From: Kyrpidia tusciae DSM 2912
GTDB taxonomy: Bacteria > Bacillota > Bacilli > Kyrpidiales > Kyrpidiaceae
Direction: 5' to 3'
Length of the DNA stretch: 64,000 nt
Assembly: GCF_000092905.1 (NCBI RefSeq)
Contig: NC_014098.1
Span: forward strand, 2,604,001-2,668,000
In this document: one piece after another, positions 52,795 to 61,848 of the stretch
Layout of the letters: each line of letters opens with the position of its first letter
Position numbering within the stretch: the stretch's first letter is position 1
Program-made: the position numbers and the translations under genes
Notes under the pieces: model-generated
The model's database searches: none
The model's input: only the letters and a program-made list of their open reading frames with translations
Told to the model about the DNA's origin: nothing

Positions 52795-55136
52795 CAGGCT
52801 TCCCTCCCATGGATGACCTTCCAGATCTTCTCCGGCGTCAACGGCATCTCCAGGTCGGTGACTCCGAAAGGCGCCAGAGCATCGACCACCGCGTTGACCA
52901 CGGCAGGCGTTGCGGCGATGGTGCCCGTTTCTCCGATCCCTTTGACCCCGAGGGGATTATGCGGAGCGGGCGTGACGGTGTGGGCGGTCTCAAAGGCCGG
53001 GAAGAATTTCGCTTTGGGCATTGCGTAGTCCATGAAAGAGCCCGTCACCAGCTGCCCCTGCTCGTCGTACACCGCCCCTTCCCACAGTGCCTGGCCCACT
53101 CCCTGTACGATCCCGCCGTGCACCTGGCCTTCGACGATCATCGGATTGATCACCGGCCCGCAATCATCCACCGCCACGTAGCGGAGAATCTCAATCTTCC
53201 CCGTTTCCGGGTCCACTTCCACGACACAGGCATGGGCGCCAAAGGGATAGCAGAAATTCACCGGATCATAAAACGCTTGGGCCTCAAGGCCCGGCTCCAC
53301 CCCGGGCGGGAGGTTCCACGCCAGGTGAGCTTGAAGAACCACGTCCTGGAATTTCACCTGACGGCTGGGCACCCCTTTCACCTGAAAAGTTCCATCTGCA
53401 AATTCAACATCCTCTTCGGACACTTCGAGCATATGTGCGGCGATCTTCCGGGCCTTTTCCAGCACCCGGTCAGCGGCCACGGCAATGGCGCTGCCCCCCA
53501 CCGGCGTTGTCCGGGATCCGTAGGTTCCCCACCCCATGGAGATCCGGTCGGTGTCGCCGTGAACCACCTCCACATCTTCCACCGGAATTCCAAACCGATC
53601 TGCCACAATCTGGGCAAAGGTGGTCTCTTCCCCTTGACCGTGGGGCGAGGCGCCGGTGAACACCGTCACTTTGCCGCCTGGGTGCACCCGCACCGTGGCG
53701 CTCTCCCACAGACCGCCCTGGAATCCCACAGCGCCGGCCACCTGTGACGGCCCGAGTCCGCAAATCTCGACATAGGTCGACCATCCGAGGCCGACGTACC
53801 GGCCCTGAGCCCGGAGTCTCTCTTGCTCCTTCCGGAACTCTTCGTAATTGAGCATATCCATGGCTCTTCGCAGGGTTCCCTCGTAGTCCCCGCTGTCATA
53901 TTGCAGCCCTAGAGCCGTCGTGTAAGGAAACGCATCTGACGGAATGAAATTCTTCTTCCGAATCTCCACCGGATCTTTTCCAATCTCTTTGGCAAACAGG
54001 TCGGCCATCCGCTCGATCACATAGGTGGCCTCGGGCCTCCCCGCCCCTCGGTACGCATCCGTCGGCGTGGTGTTCGTAAAGACCCCGAACACGTCGACAT
54101 GCGCCTTGGCGATCCGGTACGGCCCCACCGTGATCAATCCAAAGAGGATCGTCGGCACCCCCGGCGCCGCCGTGGACAGGTAAGCCCCCATGTTCGCCAC
54201 CATGCGAATCCGAAGTCCCACCATGGTTCCGTCCCGCTTGCCGGCCAACTCGGCGTAGATGACCTCATCCCGGCCATGGGTCGTAACGAGAAAATTCTCC
54301 CGGCGATCTTCGGTCCATTTCACCGGCCGCCCCAATTCGCGCGCCGCAAAACCCACTAAAGCCTCATCGGCATAACAGGCAATCTTACTGCCGAATCCCC
54401 CTCCCACATCCACCGCGACAACCCGCAGCTTATGTTCCGGAATACCTAGAATATTCGACAAAAGAAAACGGTGAATGTGCGGGTTTTGGGAAGTGAGCCA
54501 CATGGTCATCTCACCGCTTCCGGCGTTATATTGAGCCACCGCCGAACGCGGCTCCATCGCGTTCGGAATCAGCCGCTGTTGGCGAAACCGATGGCGCACC
54601 ACCACATCGGCCCCTTCGAATTCCGCCGCCGGATCTTCCCCCGCCTGCCAGTGGAACGCCACGTTCCCGGGCGCGTCGTCGTGCAACACTGGCGCCCCTT
54701 CTTCCATCGCCTTCTCCGCATCCACCACCGCCGGCAAAACCTCGTAGTCGACCTCGATCAACTCCAGGGCATCCCGGGCCGCGTAGCGGCTCTCGGCCAC
54801 CACCATCGCCACGCCGTCCCCGACATAACGCACCTTTTCCACCGCCAGGGCCGGATGGGCCGTGGTCTTGATGTCCGAACCCGGAGGGAGCCACGCCGTG
54901 GGAATCGGCGCCACTTTTCCGGCCACATCCCCACCGGTGAACACCGCCACCACCCCGGGGGCCCGCTTGGCCTTCTCCACATCCAGCCGGCGAATCTTCG
55001 CATGGGCATGGGGGCTGCGCAAGATCGCCGCATACAACATACCGGGCAGCTGCACGTCATCCGTGTACCGACCGTTGCCGGTAATGAGCCTCGGGTCTTC
55101 CCGCCGTTTGATCGCTGTGCCGAACACGCTCGCCAT
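52794..55136 (-). CDS. coxL: CO dehydrogenase-family large molybdenum subunit, form II
   Basis: A 780-residue Mo-MCD subunit. VDVGGGFGSKI, the active-site loop AYRGAGR (residues 361-367) and the GIGETGT stretch with the active-site Glu near the C-terminus are visible. True form I CO dehydrogenases have AYxCSFR with the copper-binding Cys; here the form II loop is present and that Cys is missing. Form II enzymes may oxidise CO weakly or act on other small substrates, so CO use is not proven. The ATG at 55136 follows AAGGAGGG; the frame extends upstream into coxS. Confidence 0.92.
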   Translation of the reverse strand: MASVFGTAIKRREDPRLITGNGRYTDDVQLPGMLYAAILRSPHAHAKIRRLDVEKAKRAPGVVAVFTGGDVAGKVAPIPTAWLPPGSDIKTTAHPALAVEKVRYVGDGVAMVVAESRYAARDALELIEVDYEVLPAVVDAEKAMEEGAPVLHDDAPGNVAFHWQAGEDPAAEFEGADVVVRHRFRQQRLIPNAMEPRSAVAQYNAGSGEMTMWLTSQNPHIHRFLLSNILGIPEHKLRVVAVDVGGGFGSKIACYADEALVGFAARELGRPVKWTEDRRENFLVTTHGRDEVIYAELAGKRDGTMVGLRIRMVANMGAYLSTAAPGVPTILFGLITVGPYRIAKAHVDVFGVFTNTTPTDAYRGAGRPEATYVIERMADLFAKEIGKDPVEIRKKNFIPSDAFPYTTALGLQYDSGDYEGTLRRAMDMLNYEEFRKEQERLRAQGRYVGLGWSTYVEICGLGPSQVAGAVGFQGGLWESATVRVHPGGKVTVFTGASPHGQGEETTFAQIVADRFGIPVEDVEVVHGDTDRISMGWGTYGSRTTPVGGSAIAVAADRVLEKARKIAAHMLEVSEEDVEFADGTFQVKGVPSRQVKFQDVVLQAHLAWNLPPGVEPGLEAQAFYDPVNFCYPFGAHACVVEVDPETGKIEILRYVAVDDCGPVINPMIVEGQVHGGIVQGVGQALWEGAVYDEQGQLVTGSFMDYAMPKAKFFPAFETAHTVTPAPHNPLGVKGIGETGTIAATPAVVNAVVDALAPFGVTDLEMPLTPEKIWKVIHGREA

Positions 55137-55149
55137 AGCCCGTCCCTCC

Positions 55150-55629
55150 TTAACCCCGCATCCGCTCAGCGGCATATTTGACCGCGCGGACGATATTCTC
55201 GTATCCCGTGCACCGACAGATGACTCCTTCCAGACCTTCGCGAATCTCCTCATCGGTGGGATTGGGATTTTGCCTCAAAATCTCCACCGCCGTCATCATC
55301 GCCCCGGGGGTGCAATACCCACACTGGAGACCGTGCTTCTCCCAAAACCCTTCCTGCACCGGGTGAAGCTGACCCTCCTGGGCCAAGCCTTCCACCGTGG
55401 TGATTTCGTGGCCGTCGGCCTGAACAGCCAGCACTGTGCAGGACTTGACCGCCCGGCCGTCTATGAGCACCGTGCACACCCCGCATTGGCTGGTATCACA
55501 GCCAATGTGAGTCCCCGTCAGCCCCAGCACATCCCGGAGAAGATGCACCAACAACAGCCGGGGCTCCACCTCTGCCGTGCGTTCCACGCCGTTCACTTTG
55601 AGGCTTACCACCGTTTTGGTCGCCGCCAT
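55150..55629 (-). CDS. coxS: CO dehydrogenase-family small [2Fe-2S] subunit
   Basis: A 159-residue ferredoxin-like subunit with two [2Fe-2S] clusters. Proximal plant-type site: GCDTSQCGVC (Cys44, 49, 52) plus Cys64. Second site: CGYCTPG (Cys103, 106) and CRCTGY (Cys138, 140). It shuttles electrons from the Mo site to FAD. The gene is 13 bp before coxL. Confidence 0.95.
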   Translation of the reverse strand: MAATKTVVSLKVNGVERTAEVEPRLLLVHLLRDVLGLTGTHIGCDTSQCGVCTVLIDGRAVKSCTVLAVQADGHEITTVEGLAQEGQLHPVQEGFWEKHGLQCGYCTPGAMMTAVEILRQNPNPTDEEIREGLEGVICRCTGYENIVRAVKYAAERMRG

Positions 55630-55655
55630 CCTAGCCCCTCCTCACACAGTTGATC

Positions 55656-56102
55656 CTATGACTGTGCCCGCTTAATCTCCTGATCGACACCTTTGAAAAA
55701 CTGCCCCAATAACAACTTCGCCACCCCACCCATGATGCGCTGGCCCACCGAAGCCATGATTCCCGTGACATGGGCATCGGCGGAGCATATCAAGATCGTG
55801 TTCCCGTCCTGTTGCTCCAGGCGGATTTGGGCCAGGGCATCGATTCCCCCAGGCTTTCCGCTCCCTTTGACATGCAGCTTGTACTCTTGCGGCGGATGGG
55901 GATCCCGCACCTCCACCTCTCCAGTAAACGTGCCTTTGACAGGCCCCACATCGAGCCCCAGCTCCGAGGTGTACTTCCCTTCTCCCACTTCCTCCAACCG
56001 TTTGCATCCCGGGAGCCGACGCTTTAACACATCGGGATCATTCAGAATCGACCACAACTCCTCCGGCGTTGTTTGGTATGTATATCGGTATTCGACGCGC
56101 AA
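55656..56102 (-). CDS. coxG: CoxG-like SRPBCC protein
   Basis: A 148-residue START/SRPBCC-fold protein: YRYTYQTTPEELWSILNDPDVLKRRLPGCK at the N-terminus, KGTFTGEVEVRDPHPPQEYKLHVKG in the middle and a C-terminal amphipathic helix (GGVAKLLLGQFFKGV). CoxG helps attach CO dehydrogenase to the membrane. The TTG at 56102 follows GGGGGAG by 7 bases; the frame upstream to 56216 lacks a site. First gene of the cox group, 26 bp before coxS. Confidence 0.82.
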   Translation of the reverse strand: MRVEYRYTYQTTPEELWSILNDPDVLKRRLPGCKRLEEVGEGKYTSELGLDVGPVKGTFTGEVEVRDPHPPQEYKLHVKGSGKPGGIDALAQIRLEQQDGNTILICSADAHVTGIMASVGQRIMGGVAKLLLGQFFKGVDQEIKRAQS

Positions 56103-56288
56103 GAGCCCGCTCCCCCTTTTTTTGGATTGGTTGAACCTCAGGCCACAAAGGGATGACAAACATTGGTGCATAACTAAATTACCAGATTTCCAGATCTTAT
56201 TCAAGTAGAGGAGCAATATTGCAGATTAGAATAATCACAGCATTCCCGCGCCCGGCCGGGGCCTCTCCTCTCCGCCGATTCGCCGCCG

Positions 56289-56318
56289 TTGCAAAAAAAC
56301 TCGTTTTTCCATTATGAT
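56289..56318 (+). promoter_or_regulatory. Promoter of the MFS gene
   Basis: TTGCAA (56289-56294), 18 bases, TATGAT (56313-56318), giving a leader of about 100 bases. It lies in the 322-bp divergent gap between coxG and the MFS gene. The gap also has a GCAATATTGC palindrome (56213-56222); the coxG promoter could not be placed with confidence. Confidence 0.55.
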
Positions 56319-56424
56319 CGTGCTGGCCTTTTGAGCGCCAATACGCGGCCTATGCGGCCGAACGGGGTTCATGACACGCTCACCTCAGACCCATCGTCCA
56401 TCCTGTACTTCTGGAGGTCATACC

Positions 56425-57585
56425 ATGAAATGGACCGCCCTGTTGATTGTGGCGGCTTCCGTGTTCCTTGACACTGTCGTCTACGGGGCCATCGTCCCCA
56501 TCGTGCCCCTGTACCTGGCCGAAATCGGTGCCCCGGGTTGGGCCCTGGGCGCTGTATTCGCCACCTACTCCGCCGGGTTGCTGGCCGGAGGAGTACCCTT
56601 TGGCCTCCTGGCCGACCGCTGGGGGCGGCGCCCGGTGCTCCTCCTCGGCCTCGCCGGACTCGTGGTCACCACCCTGGCTTTCGCCTGGAGCGCCTCGGTG
56701 TGGCCGCTGATCCTCAGCCGCCTGCTTCAGGGACTGGCGGCGGCGGCAATCTGGAGCGCGGGCCCGGCTCTGGTGACCGATGTGGCACCCCCGGAGTGGC
56801 GGGGGCGATACCTTTCTATCGCCATGACGGGGACGAACCTCGGCACCATCGTCGGCCCGGTCTTCGGGGGCACCGTGGCCGGCTGGTTTGGCCGTTCCGC
56901 CCCTTTTTACGTCATTGCCGCCGCGGCGGCCGTCCTCTTTTTCGCCGTCTTCGCCCTGCCAAAGGGTAAAGGGATCGCCGGGGAAGAGGCGCCGCCCACC
57001 CGGGTGGTCCTGAGTGTTCCCGAAATCCGCCTGGGAGCCGTTATCATCACCGTGGCCGCCTTCGGTTACGGAATTCTGGAACCGCTGTTGCCCGGCGATC
57101 TGCACGCCCGTTTCGGCCTCGACATGGCCGGGGTGGGAATCGCCTTCGGAATCATGAGCGCCGCATACACCGCGGTGCAGCCTCTTCTCGGGTGGCTGGC
57201 CGACCGCCGGGACCACCGCTCCATGATTCTGGCGGGGACTCTGTTTGCCGCCATCCTCTCCCCCGCCGTCGCCCTCGCGCCCACCGTCGCCGCCGCCGTC
57301 ACGACCCTCACCATCTTCGGCATCGCCGGGGGGATCATGATGATTCCCTGCATGCCCATGATGACAGCGGCGGCCGACCGCACGTTTGGCTCCGGCGGAT
57401 ATGGGGTGGCCTTCGGCATCGTCAATACCGCCTACTCCCTGGGCCTGGCCGTGGGCCCGCCCGCGGCCACCGCCCTGGCGAACAACCTGGGACTGCTGGC
57501 CGTGATGATCGCCTACAGCCTCGTCCTGCTCTTGGCCGCCGGGGCGGTACTCCGGACCTTCACCCGGAGAACAGCCGCACACTGA
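56425..57585 (+). CDS. MFS multidrug-type transporter
   Basis: A 386-residue 12-helix permease. The motif A loop GLLADRWGRRPVLL (after helix 2), its echo GWLADRRDHRSM (after helix 8) and SRLLQGLAAAAIWSAGPALV with motif C-like GPVFGG in helix 5 fit the drug:H+ antiporter group. The substrate is unknown. The ATG at 56425 has GGAGGT 7 bases upstream, decisive over an earlier in-frame ATG. Divergent from the cox operon. Confidence 0.88.
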   Translation: MKWTALLIVAASVFLDTVVYGAIVPIVPLYLAEIGAPGWALGAVFATYSAGLLAGGVPFGLLADRWGRRPVLLLGLAGLVVTTLAFAWSASVWPLILSRLLQGLAAAAIWSAGPALVTDVAPPEWRGRYLSIAMTGTNLGTIVGPVFGGTVAGWFGRSAPFYVIAAAAAVLFFAVFALPKGKGIAGEEAPPTRVVLSVPEIRLGAVIITVAAFGYGILEPLLPGDLHARFGLDMAGVGIAFGIMSAAYTAVQPLLGWLADRRDHRSMILAGTLFAAILSPAVALAPTVAAAVTTLTIFGIAGGIMMIPCMPMMTAAADRTFGSGGYGVAFGIVNTAYSLGLAVGPPAATALANNLGLLAVMIAYSLVLLLAAGAVLRTFTRRTAAH

Positions 57586-57649
57586 CCGTTGCGATCCCCG
57601 GGACGGGGCCCTCCGGAACGCAGCACCGTTTCGAACCCCACCCCCCTCC

Positions 57650-58366
57650 CTACCCGGGCCGCCAGGGCGTCCAACCTTTCAACCACATCCCCTTGGGCCC
57701 GATGTCGCTCCAGATCGCCCACACCTCCACCCCGGCCCTTGCGGCGTCCCCCAGCGCCTCGGCAAAAGCCGGGTCGATGGCCCGGTGAGGCGCAAAGTCC
57801 TCCGCATCCTCCCGCAGCACCACAAACAGCGCCCACCCCCGCCCGGCCCCCAAGCGTTGCAATTCCACCAGTTCGCGAAGGTGCCGGGCTCCCCGGACCG
57901 TGGGGGCATCCGGAAACCGCGCCACCCCATCCTCGGCGTCATTCACAGACTTCACTTCAATCAAATGTCGCATACCTTCCTCATCGATCACCTCAAAATC
58001 AAACCGCCCATGCCCCCATCGGGGTTCAGGACGCCACTGGCGGATTCGACCGGCCGAGAGCCCGGGCAGCCCCTCCCGGTTCAGCATCTGTTTGATCATC
58101 CGATTGGCCACCAGCGAGTCAATGACCACCCAGTGACCCTCAGGCCGGGTCATAAACAGGCGATAAGGCAGCTTTCGCCCGGCGCCGGGCGTCGACGCCA
58201 GAAAACACGGCATCCCCGGGGCAACCGCCGTGGTCAGCCGACCGGGGCTCGGCACGTGCACCCGGACCGTCACGCCCTCCACCTCGACTTGCGCTTCAAA
58301 GCGATTCAGTCGACGCAAAAATACCCCCTCGACCAGCGGGGGAAATTCAATGCCCGTCCCTTGCAT
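57650..58366 (-). CDS. sfsA: SfsA family nuclease/sugar fermentation stimulation protein
   Basis: A 238-residue protein. LVEGVFLRRLNRFEAQVEV with HVPSPGRL is an OB-like N-terminal domain; GRFDFEVIDEEGMRHLIEVKSVN is the PD-(D/E)xK-type nuclease core. FPDAPTVRGARHLRELVEL and the C-terminal region are typical of SfsA. The E. coli protein was named for sugar metabolism; a nucleic-acid function is favoured by the fold. ATG start without a strong ribosome site. Converges on the MFS gene and is divergent from recJ. Confidence 0.9.
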   Translation of the reverse strand: MQGTGIEFPPLVEGVFLRRLNRFEAQVEVEGVTVRVHVPSPGRLTTAVAPGMPCFLASTPGAGRKLPYRLFMTRPEGHWVVIDSLVANRMIKQMLNREGLPGLSAGRIRQWRPEPRWGHGRFDFEVIDEEGMRHLIEVKSVNDAEDGVARFPDAPTVRGARHLRELVELQRLGAGRGWALFVVLREDAEDFAPHRAIDPAFAEALGDAARAGVEVWAIWSDIGPKGMWLKGWTPWRPG

Positions 58367-58432
58367 GATGTGCTCAAATCCTTTACCGTAGGTTTGGAAT
58401 CTCCATAGGCTCGCAGAGAGAAGGGATCGACA

Positions 58433-60160
58433 TTGAAACGATGGATCGCAGCCCCCGCCGACCCCGGCGCTGTCGCCACATTACAGCGGGAGGGCTTCTC
58501 TTCATTTATGGCGCGTATCCTCGCCGCGCGCAACATCCGAACCGGGGAGGAAGCCGGGCGGTTCCTGAACCCGCGCCTCGAAGACCTCGAAGACCCGGCG
58601 AAGATGAAAGGAATGCTCCCCGCCCTGGCCCGTATCCGAGAGGCCCTGGCAAACCGAGAGTCCATCGCCGTGTACGGGGACTACGACTGCGACGGGGTCT
58701 GTGCCACTTCCATCCTGTACCTGGCACTCCGCGAGCTCGGCGCCCGGGTACAGGCCTACATACCCGACCGATTTCAAGAAGGATACGGCCTTCATGAAGA
58801 AGCCATACGGGAGCTGTACGCCCGGGGAGTGCGACTCATCATCACCGTGGACACCGGGATCACGGCCCTCCGCCAGGCCGAAACCGCCCGCAGCCTCGGG
58901 GTGGACCTGATCATCACCGACCATCACCAACCGCCGGCGGAACTCCCCAGGGCCCTGGCCGTGGTCAACCCGAAGCAACCCGGGTGTCCGTACTCCGACA
59001 CAAACCTCTGCGGGGCGGGGATCGCGTTTAAAATGGTCCAGGGTTTGTTGGGGCGGGTTCCCGAGGAATTCCTGGACCTTGTGGCCATTGCCACCGTGGC
59101 GGACCTCGTCCCGCTTCTGGGGGAAAATCGCATCCTCGTTCACTTTGGCCTGAAACAGTTGCAAAACCCCCAGCGGCCGGGGCTGGCGGCTCTGATCAAA
59201 TCCGCGGGACTTGACGGGCGCCCCCTGACCTCCGGCCACCTCGGCTTTCAACTCGGCCCCCGGCTAAATGCGGCCGGGCGCATGGAGACGGCGAACGCCG
59301 CCTTCCGGCTTCTCACCACCGCCGACCCCGAAGAAGCCCAGAAGTGGACCGAGCAGTTGGAAACGCTTAATCGGGAACGGCAGCGGCTTTGCGACGAGAT
59401 CGCCGCCGTCGCCTCGGAGGAAATCGACCGGCACCCGGAATGGCGGGCACAGCCCTCCCTGGTCCTGGCCGGCGAAGGCTGGAACCCCGGCGTCATCGGG
59501 ATCGTGGCTTCGAGAATGGTGGAGCAGTATTACCGCCCGACCCTCGTCATCGCCCTGGACGGGGATACGGCCAAAGGATCCGCCCGAAGCATCCCGGGGT
59601 TCGATCTGTACAGCGGTCTGAAGGAAATCGCCGACCTTTTTGATCGCTTTGGGGGCCACACCATGGCCGCCGGTTTCTCGCTCCCGGCCAAGCGGGTGGA
59701 AGATTTGCGCCGCCGGTTTGCTGAAGTGGCCGCCTCCCGGCTCACCGCCGAGGACCTTCGCCCCCGGATTTTGTGCGACGCCGAAATCAACCTGGAGAAG
59801 ATCGATCTCCCCCTGGCCGAGTCCCTGGCGACCCTGGAGCCCCACGGTCTCGGCAATCCGGCGCCCAAACTATTTGTCCGGTCCGCCCCCCTCCTCGAGT
59901 CCCGGACCGTGGGAGCCTCGGCAGCCCACCTGAGACTCCGAATCGGAAACCCCGAACACCCCGTCACTGCCCTGGCTTGGCGAAGGGGGGACGACATTCG
60001 GTTCCTGGCCCAGGGAGTGCGGGCTGTCCACTTGGTCGGACGGGTGCAAATCAACGAGTGGAACGGCACGAAAAAGGTGCAACTGGAACTGGACGATTGG
60101 CGCCCCGCGCATAAAATCCCCAGCCTCTCCCAACGCCAATCCCTGATCGGCAGAATTTGA
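58433..60160 (+). CDS. recJ: Single-strand-specific 5'-3' exonuclease RecJ
   Basis: A 575-residue DHH-family exonuclease for recombination and mismatch repair. Motif I GDYDCDGVCA (82-91), motif III DHH (163-165) in ITDHHQPP, the DHHA1 motif GGHTMAAGFSL near 400 and the OB-fold C-terminus are present. The length equals the E. coli enzyme and is shorter than the Bacillus form, which has an extra C-terminal domain. TTG start with AGAAGGG 7 bases before. Confidence 0.94.
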   Translation: MKRWIAAPADPGAVATLQREGFSSFMARILAARNIRTGEEAGRFLNPRLEDLEDPAKMKGMLPALARIREALANRESIAVYGDYDCDGVCATSILYLALRELGARVQAYIPDRFQEGYGLHEEAIRELYARGVRLIITVDTGITALRQAETARSLGVDLIITDHHQPPAELPRALAVVNPKQPGCPYSDTNLCGAGIAFKMVQGLLGRVPEEFLDLVAIATVADLVPLLGENRILVHFGLKQLQNPQRPGLAALIKSAGLDGRPLTSGHLGFQLGPRLNAAGRMETANAAFRLLTTADPEEAQKWTEQLETLNRERQRLCDEIAAVASEEIDRHPEWRAQPSLVLAGEGWNPGVIGIVASRMVEQYYRPTLVIALDGDTAKGSARSIPGFDLYSGLKEIADLFDRFGGHTMAAGFSLPAKRVEDLRRRFAEVAASRLTAEDLRPRILCDAEINLEKIDLPLAESLATLEPHGLGNPAPKLFVRSAPLLESRTVGASAAHLRLRIGNPEHPVTALAWRRGDDIRFLAQGVRAVHLVGRVQINEWNGTKKVQLELDDWRPAHKIPSLSQRQSLIGRI

Positions 60161-60209
60161 ATCTGATCGCGGACAATGGACGGCTTCCCCGGCCGCCCGG
60201 CCCAGCCGG

Positions 60210-60425
60210 CCTCGATGACGGAGAAATCCATCTCCCTGTCCACCGCCCACGCGGCCCGGGTCCTCCGCCTTCCGGGCAAAGGACGAATCCGCCCGGGGTA
60301 CGGCGCGGATTTGATCGCCGTGGATTCTGGACTGAACATCGTCCATGTCTTTGCCCGGGGCCGCCCAATGGTTCGGAACAGCCAGCCCATCGCATGGGGG
60401 ACCTTCGGGCGGGCGGGGCCAGGGC
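60210..60425 (+). pseudogene. 3' remnant of an isoaspartyl dipeptidase-like amidohydrolase gene
   Basis: The plus frame encodes STAHAARVLRLPGKGRIRPGYGADLIAVD, then IVHVFARGRPMVRNSQPIAWGTFG. This is the C-terminal beta-sheet domain of IadA-type amidohydrolases (TANPAxxLxLxGKGxIxPGxDADLVV). The catalytic barrel, with the metal-binding His and Lys, is absent: the upstream side is recJ. The end of the frame runs antisense into jetD. It is a relic of a gene deleted or displaced, probably when the defence genes arrived. Confidence 0.6.
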
Positions 60426-60483
60426 CGCCCCACGGAACTCCCGAAGCCCAGGCGGATATCCGACGTCACCACAGGGAGCAGGC

Positions 60484-61848
60484 TCACACCAGGGTCGCCT
60501 CCTGCTCCAAAGTGCCCCCCTTCTCCAGCAAGACTCGGACCAAGGGCCAGGCCCACCGATACCGCTCTTGCTCCAGCAACCTTTCCAGCTTCGCCCTGTA
60601 AGTGGAATCATAGGGTTCCAGGCGATCCGCATATTGGCACAAGATCTCCGGGTCCATCCTCCAGGGCGCCGCCTCGGGCCAGCAGGTCTCCCGCAAATGC
60701 TGAAGAATCAAAATGCCACCATAATCCAGATCTCCCCAGTGGTCGAAGGGGGGTGGAGACTCCCCTCGGCCCTCCCACCACGCCCGAAGCCGGCGCAAAA
60801 ACCGGCGCTGGCCCGGACTGGCAAAGCCGCCGAGGTACAGGACCAGCTCCCCCTCCCGCCGTTCCGACCGCAGATAAGCGCGGTAATTGGCCTTATTCTC
60901 GATGGAAACAATGCGGGTACAGGATGCCCTTTCGAACTCCAACCTGTCCACGTCCGCCGCGTCGATGGCCAAACCGTGGGGCAAAGCTCCGGCATCGACC
61001 CAGGCGCCCCCCTGACCGCCCGGCCCTCCCCACTTGTCCTGCGTCGCCACTGCCTGCCGAAACCGAAACCGGATGGGACCGCAGAAAGCCACCCAATCGT
61101 GGGTCACTTCAATCCCCACTTCCCGCAACAGATCGGCCGGTTCGCTGTACATGTCCGGGTCCGCCCCCCAGGACGGGACGGCATAACGTTGCAAGAGTCC
61201 GATCAGGCGGCCTTGAACCTGCTGTTCGAAAACTTTGCTGTTCCCGAGATAGCGTTTGGAGAAGAGCCGCACCGGTAGGGACTCCCCGCCCTCCCGGATC
61301 AAACCCTCGATGGCGTTCAGCAGACGCCGGCGTTCCTCGGGGTCCCCGGGCACCAGCCGCGGTCCCACCCTTCCCCGACCCCGGGCGGCATCCACCACAT
61401 CCTCCACCCAGCGCTCCACCCAAGCCCATGCTCCCGTCGGAGCCAGCCCGTCCAGCCAATCCTCCATCTCTTCGGCCAAGGCCGCCGACTCCTCCCTGAC
61501 AGGCGCGCGGCCCAAGCAGGCGTACGCCCGGTCCACCCCCTCCCACTCCAAATACACCCGATCAAGCACGTTGCCCTCTTCAAAGCGCACCCAGCGCAGG
61601 CTGACAACGCCCTCTTGTTCCAGCCGGGCCAACTCCCCGTGAAACCGCTTCCGGACTTCGGGATCCATCCCTCCGCTCACATACCCCGGCACCACGCTCT
61701 CGGAGGGGCTGACCTGGGGCCGCCGGCGGGACGAGCCTTTCACCAGGGCCTGACTGCTCTCATATTTTTTAAGAAGCGCATCCAAAATCTTCACCGTGGA
61801 CTCTTCCCGGGGCATCCAGGGGGCCGCCCCCTCCCTTCCCAGGTTCAT
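60484..61848 (-). CDS. jetD: Wadjet component JetD (Toprim nuclease subunit)
   Basis: A 454-residue protein of the DUF3322/DUF2220 type. The N-terminal arm (about 15-200) is helical. The C-terminal Toprim domain has the conserved Glu in SIENKANY (316) and the DxD motif HWGDLDYGG (373-375), the metal site that cuts plasmid DNA. JetD is the effector of Wadjet, working with the SMC-like JetABC complex. The ATG overlaps the jetC stop (ATGA). Last gene of the operon. Confidence 0.85.
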   Translation of the reverse strand: MNLGREGAAPWMPREESTVKILDALLKKYESSQALVKGSSRRRPQVSPSESVVPGYVSGGMDPEVRKRFHGELARLEQEGVVSLRWVRFEEGNVLDRVYLEWEGVDRAYACLGRAPVREESAALAEEMEDWLDGLAPTGAWAWVERWVEDVVDAARGRGRVGPRLVPGDPEERRRLLNAIEGLIREGGESLPVRLFSKRYLGNSKVFEQQVQGRLIGLLQRYAVPSWGADPDMYSEPADLLREVGIEVTHDWVAFCGPIRFRFRQAVATQDKWGGPGGQGGAWVDAGALPHGLAIDAADVDRLEFERASCTRIVSIENKANYRAYLRSERREGELVLYLGGFASPGQRRFLRRLRAWWEGRGESPPPFDHWGDLDYGGILILQHLRETCWPEAAPWRMDPEILCQYADRLEPYDSTYRAKLERLLEQERYRWAWPLVRVLLEKGGTLEQEATLV

